Source: Pseudomonas sp. CFBP 13711 | GTDB lineage: Bacteria; Pseudomonadota; Gammaproteobacteria; Pseudomonadales; Pseudomonadaceae | Direction: 5' to 3' | DNA: 64,000 bases | NCBI RefSeq assembly: GCF_014842265.1 | Contig: NZ_JACYVI010000012.1 | Coordinates: 24,582 to 88,581 of the forward strand | Shown: positions 34,542-48,219 of the stretch, piece after piece | Numbering within the stretch: position 1 is the first letter of the stretch | Layout: each line of letters opens with the position of its first letter | Program-made: the position numbers and the translations under genes | Notes under the pieces: generated by a model | Told to the model about the DNA's origin: nothing | Seen by the model: the letters and a program-made list of their open reading frames with translations, nothing else | The model's database searches: none

Positions 34542-35684
34542 ATGGATCTGAATAACGTTTTTCAGCGCTTGAACACCGGCAGCAAGAAGTGGAGCCAGTA
34601 CCCCGAAGACGTGCTGCCGATGTGGGTGGCGGACATGGATTTTCCGGTGGCAGCGCCCATTGTGCAGGCGCTGAAGAACCGTCTGGAGCATCCGCTGCTG
34701 GGCTATTCCGTGCCCCAGCAAGCGTTGCGGGAAACCTTGGTCAAGCATCTCGCCAACCGCTACGGCTGGCAGATCGAGGCGCAGGATCTGGTGTTTCTGC
34801 CCGGGGTCGAGCCTGGGGTAAACATGGCGCTCCACGCGCTGGTTTCGCCATCCAGCGCGGTGCTGGTGCAGACGCCCAACTACTCACCGCTGCTGCACGC
34901 GCCGGCCAACTGGAAACTGCCGCGCATCGATCTGCCCTTCCATGCTGACGCCCAGGGTGAATACCCCACCGACGTCGCGGCACTGGAACGCGCGCTGCCT
35001 GACCATGGCGCGCTGCTGCTGAGCAATCCCCACAACCCGCTGGGCAAGGTCCTCGAACGCGACGAATTGCTGGCCATCGGCGAAGCCTGCGTGCGGCGCG
35101 ATGCACTGATCATTTCCGATGAGATCCACGCCGACCTGCTGTTCGACGGCCGTCAGCACACGCCGATCGCTTCCCTGAGCCCGGAGATCGCGGCGCGCAG
35201 CGTGACGCTGATGTCGGCGAGCAAGGCCTGGAACATCGCCGGTCTGAAAACAGCGTTCGCCGTGGTGCAGAACCCCGAGCTGCGCCAGCGTTTCAATGCC
35301 GGGCGGCTGGGGCTGGTGGACAGCGTCAACGCCCTGGGCCTGGAAGCCACCGAAGTGGCCTATCGCGAAGGCGGCCCGTGGCTGGAACAGGTCATGGCGT
35401 ACCTGCAGGACAACCGCAATTACCTGGCCGAGGCCATCAAAACCCGCTTCCCCGGTATTACGATGAACCTGCCCCAGAGCACCTATCTGGCGTGGCTGGA
35501 TTGCTCGGGCCTGGGGCTCGAAAGCCCGCAGCAATTCTTCCTTGAGCACGCCAAGGTTGCGCTGAGCGACGGCCTGGAATTCGGCGAGGACTGTGGCCAG
35601 TTCGTGCGTCTGAACTTTGGCTGCCCGCGGCCGATGCTGGAAGAAGGCCTGGCGCGTATGGAACGCAGCCTGCGCAACGCCTGA
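34542..35684 (+). CDS. patB: PLP-dependent C-S lyase/aminotransferase, PatB/MalY type
   Basis: This fold-type I enzyme of 380 residues probably cleaves cystathionine or other cysteine-S conjugates. Signatures are the N-terminus LPMWVADMDFP, SNPHNPLGKV, SDEIHADLLF and the PLP lysine Lys228 in SASKAWNIAGLK. ATG 34542 fits the family start and excludes the upstream open frame. It is a single gene, convergent with the DUF1624 gene, with a REP element between them. Confidence 0.9.
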   Translation: MDLNNVFQRLNTGSKKWSQYPEDVLPMWVADMDFPVAAPIVQALKNRLEHPLLGYSVPQQALRETLVKHLANRYGWQIEAQDLVFLPGVEPGVNMALHALVSPSSAVLVQTPNYSPLLHAPANWKLPRIDLPFHADAQGEYPTDVAALERALPDHGALLLSNPHNPLGKVLERDELLAIGEACVRRDALIISDEIHADLLFDGRQHTPIASLSPEIAARSVTLMSASKAWNIAGLKTAFAVVQNPELRQRFNAGRLGLVDSVNALGLEATEVAYREGGPWLEQVMAYLQDNRNYLAEAIKTRFPGITMNLPQSTYLAWLDCSGLGLESPQQFFLEHAKVALSDGLEFGEDCGQFVRLNFGCPRPMLEEGLARMERSLRNA

Positions 35685-35688
35685 CGCC

Positions 35689-35709
35689 TTCCCGGCTAAA
35701 GCCGGTCCT
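35689..35709. repeat. Single REP element (GGACCGGCTTTAGCCGGGAAG family)
   Basis: One copy of the same palindromic sequence that forms both arms of the element at 48220-48312. It lies directly after the patB stop, between two convergent genes, a common place for REPs. Confidence 0.75.
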
Positions 35710-35721
35710 GCATGGCCGTGC

Positions 35722-36906
35722 TTAGAAGTATTTCAGCCAGGCGATGTCCCGGCGTCGCGCCTTGAGCGCCGCGAACCAGCTCACTGCCGGCAACAGCACG
35801 ACAGTGAGCACCGCGGCGCAACCCCACAGGCCCAGTACCGAGGTAAACCCGAAGTATTGGCCCTGGGTGTTACCCCAGATCGCGACCGCGCCGACATAAA
35901 GCATCTTCAGCACGTACAAGTGCAGCAGATAGAAAAACATCGGCGCGGCGCCAAATGTCACCAGCGGTCGCAGCCATGGCCTTCCCTCCTGCCGCTCAAG
36001 CCAGGCCAGCACCAGCAAGCCGATGCCCAGGGTCAGGCTGATGAACAACAGCGACGGCGGGTATTTGGTGACGTTGAGGACGCTCATCAGCGTGTGGGCC
36101 ATGGTGTCACCCTCCACCCACGGCTTCTCCCCATAGCCGTTGATGCCGCGCAGGGCGAGAAACAGCGTCAGTGCGCCAAACCCCCAGGCGATCAGGTTGA
36201 TCTCGCGCTTCTCCGCATTCGCGTCGCGGCCAAACCACGGCCCCGCGGCGTAACCCACGGCGATCACGCCGATCCACGGCAGCAGTGGGTACGAGGTGCG
36301 CAAGCGCACACTGTCGCCGACCTCGATCCAGCCGCGGTCATGCAGAATCGCCCACGGAATGTGCATCGCCGAGCCCACGGCAAAATGCACGTTGTCCAGC
36401 AGATTATGCCCGGCGATGATCGCCAGCCCCAGCGCCGCCAGCACACCGCGCGGCAATACCACCATCGCCGACAGCGCAATCATGCTCAGGCCAATTGCCC
36501 AGATGACCTGCAGGTAAACCACCGTCGGTGGAAACTGGAACGTCCAGGCGAAATTCACCAGGGTCAGTTCCAGCACGATCAACACCAGCCCCCGCTTGAA
36601 CAGAAAGCCCGCCACCGCGCCCTTGCCCGCATGCCGTTCGCCGTACAGCCAGGCGGAAAGCCCGGTCAGGAACACGAACAGCGGTGCGCAGAAATGCGCG
36701 AGGGTGCGGCTGATGAACAGATCGACGCTGGTGTGAGCGACATCCATCGGGTCGCTGACCTGGTGGTGCAGAAAGAACGTCTCGCGGACGTGGTCCAGCA
36801 ACATGAAGAGGATGATCAGCCCACGCAGGGCATCGATCGATTGCAGGCGGCCGGGGTGGGCGATGGACGTGGCGGGAGATTGCAGAGGGACAGACAGGGT
36901 TTGCAT
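35722..36906 (-). CDS. DUF1624 multi-pass membrane protein
   Basis: The 394-residue protein has about ten hydrophobic segments. The N-terminal motif RLQSIDALRGLIILFMLLDH is typical of DUF1624/acyltransferase-like membrane proteins related to heparan-alpha-glucosaminide N-acetyltransferase. ATG 36906 is chosen because the upstream part of the frame is cysteine-rich and unlike the family. Substrate and role are unknown. Confidence 0.83.
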   Translation of the reverse strand: MQTLSVPLQSPATSIAHPGRLQSIDALRGLIILFMLLDHVRETFFLHHQVSDPMDVAHTSVDLFISRTLAHFCAPLFVFLTGLSAWLYGERHAGKGAVAGFLFKRGLVLIVLELTLVNFAWTFQFPPTVVYLQVIWAIGLSMIALSAMVVLPRGVLAALGLAIIAGHNLLDNVHFAVGSAMHIPWAILHDRGWIEVGDSVRLRTSYPLLPWIGVIAVGYAAGPWFGRDANAEKREINLIAWGFGALTLFLALRGINGYGEKPWVEGDTMAHTLMSVLNVTKYPPSLLFISLTLGIGLLVLAWLERQEGRPWLRPLVTFGAAPMFFYLLHLYVLKMLYVGAVAIWGNTQGQYFGFTSVLGLWGCAAVLTVVLLPAVSWFAALKARRRDIAWLKYF

Positions 36907-36991
36907 ACGCAGTGGACTCTCGAAGCGCGATAACCGACAGGCCCATGTCAGGCCTGTAAAAAACGAGTTATAACATAACACTTCAAGGTGT

Positions 36992-37019
36992 CCTGCGCGC
37001 AACCAAAATCACGCGCAGG
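36992..37019 (-). terminator. Inverted repeat after ggt, possible terminator
   Basis: Arms CCTGCGCG (36992-36999) and CGCGCAGG (37012-37019) are perfect complements with a 12-base loop, 80 bases past the ggt stop. There is no T run, so confidence is low. Confidence 0.35.
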
Positions 37020-37099
37020 GTGTGGCCCGAACCCACCACAATGCCTCGTCACCGGTCATGGGCACCCTGCCCCGTCCGGTGACTCGGCTGTCGCGCAGA

Positions 37100-38827
37100 T
37101 CAATAGCCGAGCGACAACCCCGTGCTGCGACGCGGATCGTTGGCGCCGTAGAAACGGTTATTACCCACTGGCTTCCCACCGAGCAAAGGCGCGCCAACGA
37201 GAATGGCGGCCAGATGATTGGCGTCCTGAGGTCCGGCAAACTTGTGGCCCCAGCTTTCCAGGATCTTTTGGGTGTCGGGGCTGACGGCGAAGGTTTCCAG
37301 GTTGGTGGTTTCCGGCATCCACTGTTGGTGGAAGCGTGGCGCATCGACTGCTTCCTGAATATTCATGCCGTAGTCGATGACGTTGAGCATGGTCAGCAAG
37401 GTGGCGGTGATGATACGGCTGCCCCCCGGCGTACCGACGACCATCACCGTCTTGCCGTCCTTGGTGACGATGGTCGGGCTCATCGACGACAACGGCGATT
37501 TGCCCGGGGCGATGGCGTTGGCTTCGCCCTGAATCAGGCCGTACATGTTCGGCACGCCGACCTTGGAGGTGAAGTCGTCCATCTCGTCGTTGAGGATCAC
37601 GCCGGTGCTGCTCGCCATCACCCCAGCGCCAAACCAGTCGTTGAGGGTGTAGGTGACGGACACCGCGTTGCCCCATTTGTCGACGATGGAATAGTGCGTG
37701 GTGTTGTTGCCTTCGTGAGGCGCGACGCCGGGTTTGATGTTCTGGGAGATCCCGGCTTTCTGCGGTTCGATGGCGGCCCGCAGCTTGGCGGCATAGTCGC
37801 GGTCGAGCAGATGGCTGATCGGGTTTTTGACGAAGTCCGGGTCGCCCAAGTAGCTGTTGCGGTCGACGTAGGCATGACGCATGGCTTCAATCTGGTAATG
37901 CAGGCCCTGGGCGGAGTGATACCCCAATTCCTGCATCGGGTAGCCTTCGAGGATGTTCATGATCTCGCAGATGACCACGCCGCCGGAGCTCGGTGGCGGC
38001 GCCGAGACCACGTGGTAGCCGCGGTAATCACACTCGATCGGCGCCAGTTCGCGGGTCGCGTACTTGTCCAGATCCGCCTGGGTGATGATGCCCTTCCCCG
38101 CCTGGCTGGAATCGACGATGGCCTTGGCCACCCAGCCCTTGTAGAAACCGTCGCTGCCTTTGGCGGAGATTTCCTTGAGGGTTTTGGCGAGGTCTTTCTG
38201 CACCAGGGTGTCGCCGACTTGAAGCGGCTGGCCCTTGTTCAGGAAGATCGTGCCGAGGTCTTTGGCGTCGGCCTTGAACTCGTCGGTGGCGGTGCCGAGC
38301 AGGTCAACGTCTCCCTGCTCCAGGGCGAAGCCGTTTTCAGCGAGCTTGATCGCCGGGGCAATGACTTCGGCGCGTTTCTTGGTGCCGTATTTGCTCAGCG
38401 CCATTTCCATCCCGGACACCGTGCCGGGCACGCCGACGGCCAGGTGACCCTTGGAACTCAGGTCCGGCACGACGTTGCCGTCCTTGTCCAGGTACATGTT
38501 GGCGGTGGCCGCCAGCGGCGCTTTTTCGCGGAAGTCGAGAAAGGTCTTGCGCCCGTCTGCCAGGTGGATGGTCATGAAACCGCCCCCGCCCAGGTTGCCG
38601 GCGGCGGGATAGACCACGGCCAGCGCATAGCCCACGGCGACTGCCGCATCGACTGCGTTGCCGCCCGACTTGAGCACGTCAACGCCCACGTGGGTGGCCA
38701 GGTGTTGTGCGGTGACGACCATGCCGTTTTCAGCGGCAGCCGGGGCCACGGAAGCGGCGTGAGCGCAGGGCAGACCTAGGATCAGCGCTGTCGCAACGAG
38801 GGACTGGGCGAAGGGTTCGAACTTCAT
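37100..38827 (-). CDS. ggt: Gamma-glutamyltransferase, periplasmic
   Basis: This Ntn-hydrolase transfers or hydrolyses the gamma-glutamyl group of glutathione. The 575-residue precursor has a signal peptide (LVATALILGLPCAHAA) and self-cleaves before Thr376 in NTTHYSIVDKWGNAVSVT, giving large and small subunits. The small-subunit glycine loop STGVILNDEMDDF is present, with SSMSPTIV and GGSRIITATL later. It is a single minus-strand gene with no clear operon partner. Confidence 0.95.
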   Translation of the reverse strand: MKFEPFAQSLVATALILGLPCAHAASVAPAAAENGMVVTAQHLATHVGVDVLKSGGNAVDAAVAVGYALAVVYPAAGNLGGGGFMTIHLADGRKTFLDFREKAPLAATANMYLDKDGNVVPDLSSKGHLAVGVPGTVSGMEMALSKYGTKKRAEVIAPAIKLAENGFALEQGDVDLLGTATDEFKADAKDLGTIFLNKGQPLQVGDTLVQKDLAKTLKEISAKGSDGFYKGWVAKAIVDSSQAGKGIITQADLDKYATRELAPIECDYRGYHVVSAPPPSSGGVVICEIMNILEGYPMQELGYHSAQGLHYQIEAMRHAYVDRNSYLGDPDFVKNPISHLLDRDYAAKLRAAIEPQKAGISQNIKPGVAPHEGNNTTHYSIVDKWGNAVSVTYTLNDWFGAGVMASSTGVILNDEMDDFTSKVGVPNMYGLIQGEANAIAPGKSPLSSMSPTIVTKDGKTVMVVGTPGGSRIITATLLTMLNVIDYGMNIQEAVDAPRFHQQWMPETTNLETFAVSPDTQKILESWGHKFAGPQDANHLAAILVGAPLLGGKPVGNNRFYGANDPRRSTGLSLGY

Positions 38828-38923
38828 GGTCGGTTTCTCTTTTTCTTGTGATGGGGGGACAGCGTGGGCAGAGGGTGCCCCGCACTAAACTAGCGCATGG
38901 AGGGAAAGTTGCCAGTGAGCGTT

Positions 38924-38949
38924 AAAAACCCGGCAGGGTGAATGCCGGG
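38924..38949 (-). terminator. Rho-independent terminator after the SH3 gene
   Basis: On the minus strand GCCCGGC...GCCGGG (stem arms 38944-38949 and 38929-38934) is followed by five T residues (38924-38928). It lies 40 bases past the SH3-protein stop. Confidence 0.8.
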
Positions 38950-38989
38950 CTCGGTGCGTGTGTAGGCGGACGGCAGCGCTGAGTCTGCT

Positions 38990-39673
38990 TCAGAACCAGC
39001 GATCGTTGCGCTTGCGGCCCTTGGTTAGGGACGGGAGGATCAGTCCCAGCAACAGGCCCGCGCCGGCGATGCTGCCGCCGTAGACCATGTAGCGCATGAG
39101 CACCTGATTGTTCTCGTCACCCAGTTTCGCCTGGGTGGTGCGCAAGTCGGACTGCGCGCTGGCCAACTGCGCGTTCAGGTCCTTGGTGCGGGCCTCAAGC
39201 TCGTCGACCAGTTTCTTGCGCGACTCCAGGGTTTCCTGCATGCCCTGAACCTTGGTCTTCCAGTCGTCGTCGATGGTCTTCAGTTGCGCGCTGAGGTCCG
39301 CGGCTTTCTGCGCCAGTTGCGGCAAGCGCTCGGCTTGCCCCGGCACGTCCTGCAGGTCAGCGGTGGGAATCCAGACGTCGCCGCCGGCGCTGCCGCGCAC
39401 CTGGCTGTAGTCGCCCTGGGTATTGATGAGCTCGACTTTCTGCCCGGATTTCAGCGTGCCGACGATGCGATAACCGTCGGTGGGGCCACTGCGCACGTAA
39501 GTGCTGAGTGTGTCGCTGACCCAGCGGTCCTTGCTCTGCGTTTCGGCGTGGACCAACGGGCTGGCAACGGCAACGGACAACAGCGAGGTCAGCAGGCCGG
39601 CGTTGAGCAAACGGCGTCGAACGCCCGGCACAGGGGTAAAGCGAAGGGAGACATCGGAGGGAGAAATTGGCAT
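38990..39673 (-). CDS. Exported SH3-domain protein with coiled coil and C-terminal anchor (YgiM-like)
   Basis: The 227-residue protein matches the TIGR04211 layout: a signal peptide (LLTSLLSVAVASPLVHA), a bacterial SH3 domain (about 55-115: TYVRSGPTDGYRIVGTLKSG), a coiled coil (about 125-195) and a C-terminal membrane helix (GGSIAGAGLLLGLIL) followed by basic residues. ATG 39673 places the signal peptide after a short extension. It probably acts at the cell envelope; the exact role is unknown. Confidence 0.88.
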   Translation of the reverse strand: MPISPSDVSLRFTPVPGVRRRLLNAGLLTSLLSVAVASPLVHAETQSKDRWVSDTLSTYVRSGPTDGYRIVGTLKSGQKVELINTQGDYSQVRGSAGGDVWIPTADLQDVPGQAERLPQLAQKAADLSAQLKTIDDDWKTKVQGMQETLESRKKLVDELEARTKDLNAQLASAQSDLRTTQAKLGDENNQVLMRYMVYGGSIAGAGLLLGLILPSLTKGRKRNDRWF

Positions 39674-40055
39674 GGATAATCTTCGACAAATTGAAAAGAA
39701 GGCCGGTGGGCGGGCCGCATGCAAGGGAATCACGCCTGGTCGGACAGCGACGAACAACGCGCTGCAACTGCTGGAATAGGCATCTGGCGCGGGCGAAATT
39801 CAGCCGGACGTCGAAGGCCGTGGCCCCAGCGTACTGCGCGCGCAGTGGTCAACAGACCATTCAAAAGATGTCAGGTTCAGTGGCGAGGGATGACATTCGT
39901 CCGGGAAAGGTCCCACAACCTTTGTCGGCAGGGCAGAAACGACTGTGGGAGCGAGCCCGCTGGCGAATGCTTCATCAGGCGATCAGGTCGACTGATAGAA
40001 CGCTATTCGCGAGCACGCCCGCTCCCACAGGTTCACAACAGTGTGGCGGAGGAAA
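39674..40055. other. Non-coding gap containing a REP pair
   Basis: The 382 bases between the SH3-protein start and the glgB stop (both minus strand) hold the promoter region of the SH3 gene and a REP pair at 39943-40030. Open frames here are short and do not look coding. Confidence 0.6.
39943..40030. repeat. REP pair (TGTGGGAGCGAGC family, BIME)
   Basis: CTGTGGGAGCGAGCCCGC at the left and its imperfect reverse complement (GCCCGCTCCCACAG) at the right form an 88-base imperfect palindrome. This is the well-known Pseudomonas REP type. It lies just after the glgB stop. Confidence 0.85.
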
Positions 40056-42307
40056 TCAACCCTCCTGCTGCAGCTGCTCCACGGTCGGCTTGAGGATCAC
40101 TACACCCAGCGGTGGCAGATTCAAGGGCAGCGAGAACGCCTGGCCATGGCTCTTGATGTCGTCGGTGCGCACGCCACCGCCGTTGCCGAAGTTGGAACCG
40201 GCATAGATCCCCGCGTCGCTGTTGAACAGCTCGGCCCACTTGCCGCTGAACGGCACTCCGACACGATAGCCTTCGCGCGGCACCGGTGTCAGGTTGGCGA
40301 CCACCAGCAACGGCTCGCCCTCCTTGCTCCAGCGCAGGTAGGCATAGACGCTGTTACCGGCGTCGTCACCGATTACCCACTGGAAACCCTGTGGCTGGCA
40401 GTCCTGCTCGTACAACGCCTTTTCCGTCCGGTACAGGCGGTTCAGGTCGCTGACCAGCGAGTGCACGCCCTTGTGCTCGGCGTACTGCAGGAAATGCCAG
40501 TCCAGTTCGGTGTCGTGGTTCCACTCGCGCCACTGGGCAAACTCGCAGCCCATGAACAGCAGCTTCTTGCCCGGGTGGGTCCACATGAACGACAGGTACG
40601 CGCGCAGGTTGGCGAATTTCTGCCAGCGGTCGCCAGGCATCTTGTCGATCAAGGAATGCTTGCCGTGCACCACTTCATCGTGGGAAATCGGCAGCACAAA
40701 CCGCTCGGACCAGGCATAGACCAGACCAAAACTCAGCTGAGAATGGTGATGCTGGCGATGGATAGGGTCCTGCTCGATGTACTTGAGCGTGTCGTGCATC
40801 CAGCCCATGTTCCACTTGTACGAAAAGCCCAGACCGCCCTGTTGAGTGGGCTGCGAAACCCCCGGCCAGGACGTCGATTCCTCGGCAATGACCAGCGCGC
40901 CCGGCGCTTCGATCGCAACCACGTCGTTAAGGTGGCGGAGGAAGTCGATGGCTTCCAGGTTTTCGCGGCCGCCGTAACGGTTCGGGACCCATTCTCCGGC
41001 GTTGCGGGAATAGTCGCGATACAGCATGGACGCCACCGCATCGACGCGCAGCGCATCAACGTGGAAGTTCTTCAGCCAATGAATACCGGAGGCAATCATG
41101 AAACCGTGGACTTCAGTGCGCCCCAAGTTATAGATCAGGGTGTTCCAGTCCTGATGGAAACCTTCATGGGGGTTGGCGTATTCGTACAGTGCAGTCCCGT
41201 CGAATTGAGCCAGACCGTGTGCATCGGTCGGAAAGTGTGCCGGCACCCAATCAAGAATCACGCCGATGTCGTTACGGTGGCAGGCATCCACGAAGGCGGC
41301 GAAGTCTTCCGGTGTGCCGTAGCGCGCGCTCGGTGCGAACTGCGACAACACCTGATAACCCCATGAGCCGCCGAACGGGTGCTCCATGATCGGCATCAAT
41401 TCGATGTGGGTGAAACCCAGGTCCTTGATGTAAGGAATCAGGTTTTCAGCCAGCTCGCGCCAGTCGTACGGGCGATCCGGCTCGTCATCGCCGCCGTGGT
41501 GCCACTGCCACGAGCCGGCGTGCAGCTCGTAGATCGACAGCGGCTGATGAATGTCATGCTTTTCGCCCCGGGACTGCATCCAGTCGTGGTCCTGCCACTC
41601 GAACGTCAGCGGTGCAGCGACTTTCGACGCGGTTGCCGGCGGCAGCTGGGTGGCCAGGGCCATCGGGTCAGCTTTCAGCGGCAGAACGCCGTGCTGGCCG
41701 AGGATTTCGTACTTGTACGCTTCGCCCGGGCCGATGCGCGGGATGAAAATTTCCCACACGCCGGTCGGATGACGCAGGCGCATCGGGTGACGACGGCCAT
41801 CCCAGCTATTGAAATCGCCCACCACGGACACTCGGCGGGCATTCGGTGCCCATACCGAGAAACGCACGCCGTCGACGCCATCAACATTCTTGACCTGTGC
41901 GCCCAGAGCGCTGCTCAGGTCGCGGTGGTTGCCCTCGGCGAAGAGGTACAAGTCCATTTCGCCCAACTGCTCGCCAAAGCTATAAGGGTCTTCGGTGATT
42001 TGCTCGCCGGTGGCCCACGAGATTTTCAGCAGATAGGGTTCGCGAACCGCAAAGTGGCCGGCAAAGAAGCCCGGTTTGTCGGACATGCTCAGCTCGCCGA
42101 GGTCACGTTCGCCGTCGCGCGAGAGCACGCGCACGGCCAGGGCATTGGGCAGATAGGCGCGGATCACCTGGCCTTCAGCGCCATCGCTGTGGGGGCCAAG
42201 CATCGAGAACGGGTCGCGGTGCTCCGCGCGGATCAGCGCGTCCAGGTCGACGGCGCTGGGCAATATTGCGTGGTTGCCGTTACCGAATTGGTCAGAGGCA
42301 CTCATTT

Positions 42308-42311
<4 letters not shown>
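40056..42311 (-). CDS. glgB: 1,4-alpha-glucan branching enzyme GlgB
   Basis: This GH13 enzyme introduces alpha-1,6 branches into glucan. The 751-residue protein has a CBM48 module (about 125-220: VRFSVWAPNARRVSVVGDFN), the catalytic barrel with nucleophile Asp in DALRVDAVASMLY, acid/base Glu in VIAEESTSWP, and a C-terminal beta domain. Its ATG overlaps the treS stop (ATGA). It is the last gene of glgE-treS-glgB, and completes the trehalose-to-glucan route. Confidence 0.96.
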
Positions 42312-45628
<3,317 letters not shown>

Positions 45629-45644
45629 GACCACATCCTTTGAA

Positions 45645-47681
45645 TTATTGGTTTGTGGCTTTGATGCGCCAGATACCGAACGGCTGGTACGAAGGGTCCA
45701 GGCGCATGAACTGGTACTTGCCATACCAGGTCCAGGAATGCCCGGTCATCAAGTCTTCGCCCAGGGTGGCGGCATCGTCCGGCAGGCCCATTTCCCACAG
45801 CGGCAGCTCGAACGTCGCTTCCTGCACGTTGCGCGGATCGAGGTTCACGGCGACCAGAATGAAATTGCTGCCATCCGCCGTGCGCTTGCCGAAGTACAGG
45901 ATGTTGTCGTTGTACGCGGCGTAGATCTTCAGGCCCAGGTGCGTCTGCAGCGCCGGGTTCTGGCGACGGATGCGGTTGAGCTGGGCGATCTCGGCAATGA
46001 TATTGCCAGGCGCGGTGAAGTCACGGGGACGGATCTCGTACTTCTCCGAGTCCAGGTATTCCTCCTTGCCCGGTACCGGCGCCGATTCACACAGCTCGAA
46101 GCCCGAATACATGCCCCACAGACCCGAACCCATGGTCGCCAGCGCCGCACGGATGAGGAAGCCCGGACGACCCGAGTCATGCAGGAACGGCGGGTTGATG
46201 TCCGGCGTGTTGACGAAGAAGTTCGGGCGGTAGCACTCGCGCCATGGCGACTCGTTGAGCTGAGTGAGGTACTCGCTCAACTCGGCCTTGGTGTTGCGCC
46301 AGGTGAAATAGGTGTAGCTCTGGGAATAACCGACCTTGCCCAGGCGCGCCATCATCGCCGGCTTGGTGAACGCCTCGGCGAGGAACATGACTTCAGGGTG
46401 CTTACTGCGCACGTCGGCAATCATCCACTGCCAGAACGGCAGCGGCTTGGTGTGCGGATTGTCGACGCGGAAGATCTTCACGCCCTCCTTCACCCAGCCG
46501 AGGATCACGTCACGCAGCTCGGCCCACAGGCCCGGAATCGCGTCCGGCGCATAGAAATCGACGTTGACGATGTCCTGGTATTTCTTCGGCGGGTTTTCCG
46601 CGTAACGGATGGTGCCGTCCGGACGCCACGAGAACCAGCCCGGGTGTTCCTTGAGCCACAGGTGGTCCTGGGAGCACTGGATGGCGAAATCGAGGGCGAT
46701 TTCCAGGCCATGCTCGGCTGCCGCGGCGACCAGCTCGCGGAAGTCCTCGCGGGTGCCCAGCTGCGGGTGGATGGCGTCATGTCCGCCTTCAGCGCTGCCG
46801 ATGGCGTACGGGCTGCCCACATCATCGGGCCCTGCGGTGAGGGAGTTGTTCGGGCCTTTGCGGTGAGCGCGACCGATCGGGTGGATCGGCGGGAAGTAGA
46901 GCACGTCGAAGCCCATGTCACGGATCATCGGCAGGCGCGAGTGGACGTCCTTGAAGGTGCCGTGACGCTCTTTGTCGTCGGTGATCGAACGTGGAAACAG
47001 TTCGTACCAACTGGCGAACTGGGCCAGCTCTCGTTCGACGTCCAGCGGGAATTCCAGGCTGCGGCTCAAGAACGCGTGGTTGTCGGCCTTGGCCATGACG
47101 CTGGCGGCGTCACTGCTCAGCAGCAGCGCCACCTTGGCCTCGTTTTCAGTCGCCTCGCCGAAGCGCGTGATCAACGTGTCGAGTTGCCCACGTACCTCCA
47201 GCTTGCTGCGCTCGGCGGCGTGCACCAGGTGCAGGCGCCCTTCTTCCAGCTCCAAATCGATGGTCACGCCGGCGGCGTATTTCTTTTCCAGCTCGTAGCG
47301 GTAGCTGCCGAACTGATCGATCCAGGCTTCAAGGCGATAGACATAGCGGGTGAAGGTCGGCGGGGTGAATTCGCCGATCCAGCTGTCATTGCCCAGCTCG
47401 CGCATGGGCACCGATTGCCATTCTTCGTCGTCGATGGCCCGGTAGACGATACGTACGGCCATCTTGTCGTGGCCGTCCGCGTAGATTTTGCTGGTGACCG
47501 TGACCGGCTGACCGACAACGGCCTTGGCCGCCAGCTGACCGTTATCGATCACCGGCTGGGTGTCCTCGATCACGATCCGCGGCAGCTGCAAGGCTTGGGT
47601 CAGTGGGATAGGGTGGATAGAGTGGAGAACATCGTTGGCCAGGGAATCCGGGCCGTACGGCTGATCAGCAGTATCATTCAT
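45645..47681 (-). CDS. glgE: Maltosyltransferase GlgE (alpha-1,4-glucan:maltose-1-phosphate)
   Basis: GlgE adds maltose units from maltose 1-phosphate to growing alpha-1,4-glucan. The 678-residue GH13_3 protein has an N-terminal beta domain (about 30-135), the catalytic barrel with FPPIHPIGRAHRKG, nucleophile Asp in FRVDNPHTKP and acid Glu in LAEAFTKP, and a C-terminal domain. The start has a GGAG ribosome-binding site. It is first in the operon with treS-mak and glgB. Confidence 0.96.
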   Translation of the reverse strand: MNDTADQPYGPDSLANDVLHSIHPIPLTQALQLPRIVIEDTQPVIDNGQLAAKAVVGQPVTVTSKIYADGHDKMAVRIVYRAIDDEEWQSVPMRELGNDSWIGEFTPPTFTRYVYRLEAWIDQFGSYRYELEKKYAAGVTIDLELEEGRLHLVHAAERSKLEVRGQLDTLITRFGEATENEAKVALLLSSDAASVMAKADNHAFLSRSLEFPLDVERELAQFASWYELFPRSITDDKERHGTFKDVHSRLPMIRDMGFDVLYFPPIHPIGRAHRKGPNNSLTAGPDDVGSPYAIGSAEGGHDAIHPQLGTREDFRELVAAAAEHGLEIALDFAIQCSQDHLWLKEHPGWFSWRPDGTIRYAENPPKKYQDIVNVDFYAPDAIPGLWAELRDVILGWVKEGVKIFRVDNPHTKPLPFWQWMIADVRSKHPEVMFLAEAFTKPAMMARLGKVGYSQSYTYFTWRNTKAELSEYLTQLNESPWRECYRPNFFVNTPDINPPFLHDSGRPGFLIRAALATMGSGLWGMYSGFELCESAPVPGKEEYLDSEKYEIRPRDFTAPGNIIAEIAQLNRIRRQNPALQTHLGLKIYAAYNDNILYFGKRTADGSNFILVAVNLDPRNVQEATFELPLWEMGLPDDAATLGEDLMTGHSWTWYGKYQFMRLDPSYQPFGIWRIKATNQ

Positions 47682-48020
47682 CGAGCATCACTCCTCACGC
47701 CCAGGGACGCCCACCGTGGGGCGCCCATTGCTTCAGCGTCTTTGTCCATAACATAAGAGAGAGCCACGGGATCAACGCATCCGGACGTGGCAGCATAGGT
47801 TCCGAACGCCAGCCTCGGGCAAAAGTTCAAACAGCTTGCATGACGTTTGATCAAGTCACCCCAGGGATAATGGCAGGCCATGGGCTCCGGCGTAACGGGG
47901 TATCCAGGCGGATTGAGTGAATCATTGCCAGGGCGCTGCGGTCGACATGTGTGCGTGCTGACGGGTGTGCTGCAACGTCACCTGACACGCCCTCTCGACG
48001 AACCCAAGGAAGCGAAGACC
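47682..48020. other. Divergent intergenic region upstream of glgE
   Basis: These 339 bases lie between the glgE start (minus) and a small plus-strand gene. They should hold promoters for both. A near-perfect hairpin (47705-47712 with 47719-47726, one mismatch) lies just upstream of the glgE ribosome-binding site. No other gene is evident. Confidence 0.5.
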
Positions 48021-48197
48021 ATGAGCATTCCCGTTCCCGCAGAAACGCCCGATCCGAACATCGACGACCCCGAGCTGCCGGTGCCCAAGCCCGAGGAGCC
48101 ACCTTCCCCGCTGATGCCTCCGGTGATCGAACCGCCGGTGGGTGACCCGCCAAGCGGCGAGCCCCCGGCGATTCTGGATGACACGTTTCCTGAGTAA
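48021..48197 (+). CDS. Proline-rich acidic microprotein of unknown function
   Basis: ATG 48021 with AAGGA about ten bases upstream encodes 58 residues, roughly one third proline with many Asp and Glu (MSIPVPAETPDPNIDDPELP...). It has no signal peptide and is probably disordered. I recognise no function. It is divergent from glgE and followed by a REP pair. Confidence 0.6.
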   Translation: MSIPVPAETPDPNIDDPELPVPKPEEPPSPLMPPVIEPPVGDPPSGEPPAILDDTFPE

Positions 48198-48219
48198 TTC
48201 CTTGGCCCAACGCGGTGTT

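Noticed and set aside
39943..40030. CRISPR-like repeat
   Set aside because: There are only two inverted copies of a REP sequence, no direct repeat-spacer array and no cas genes.
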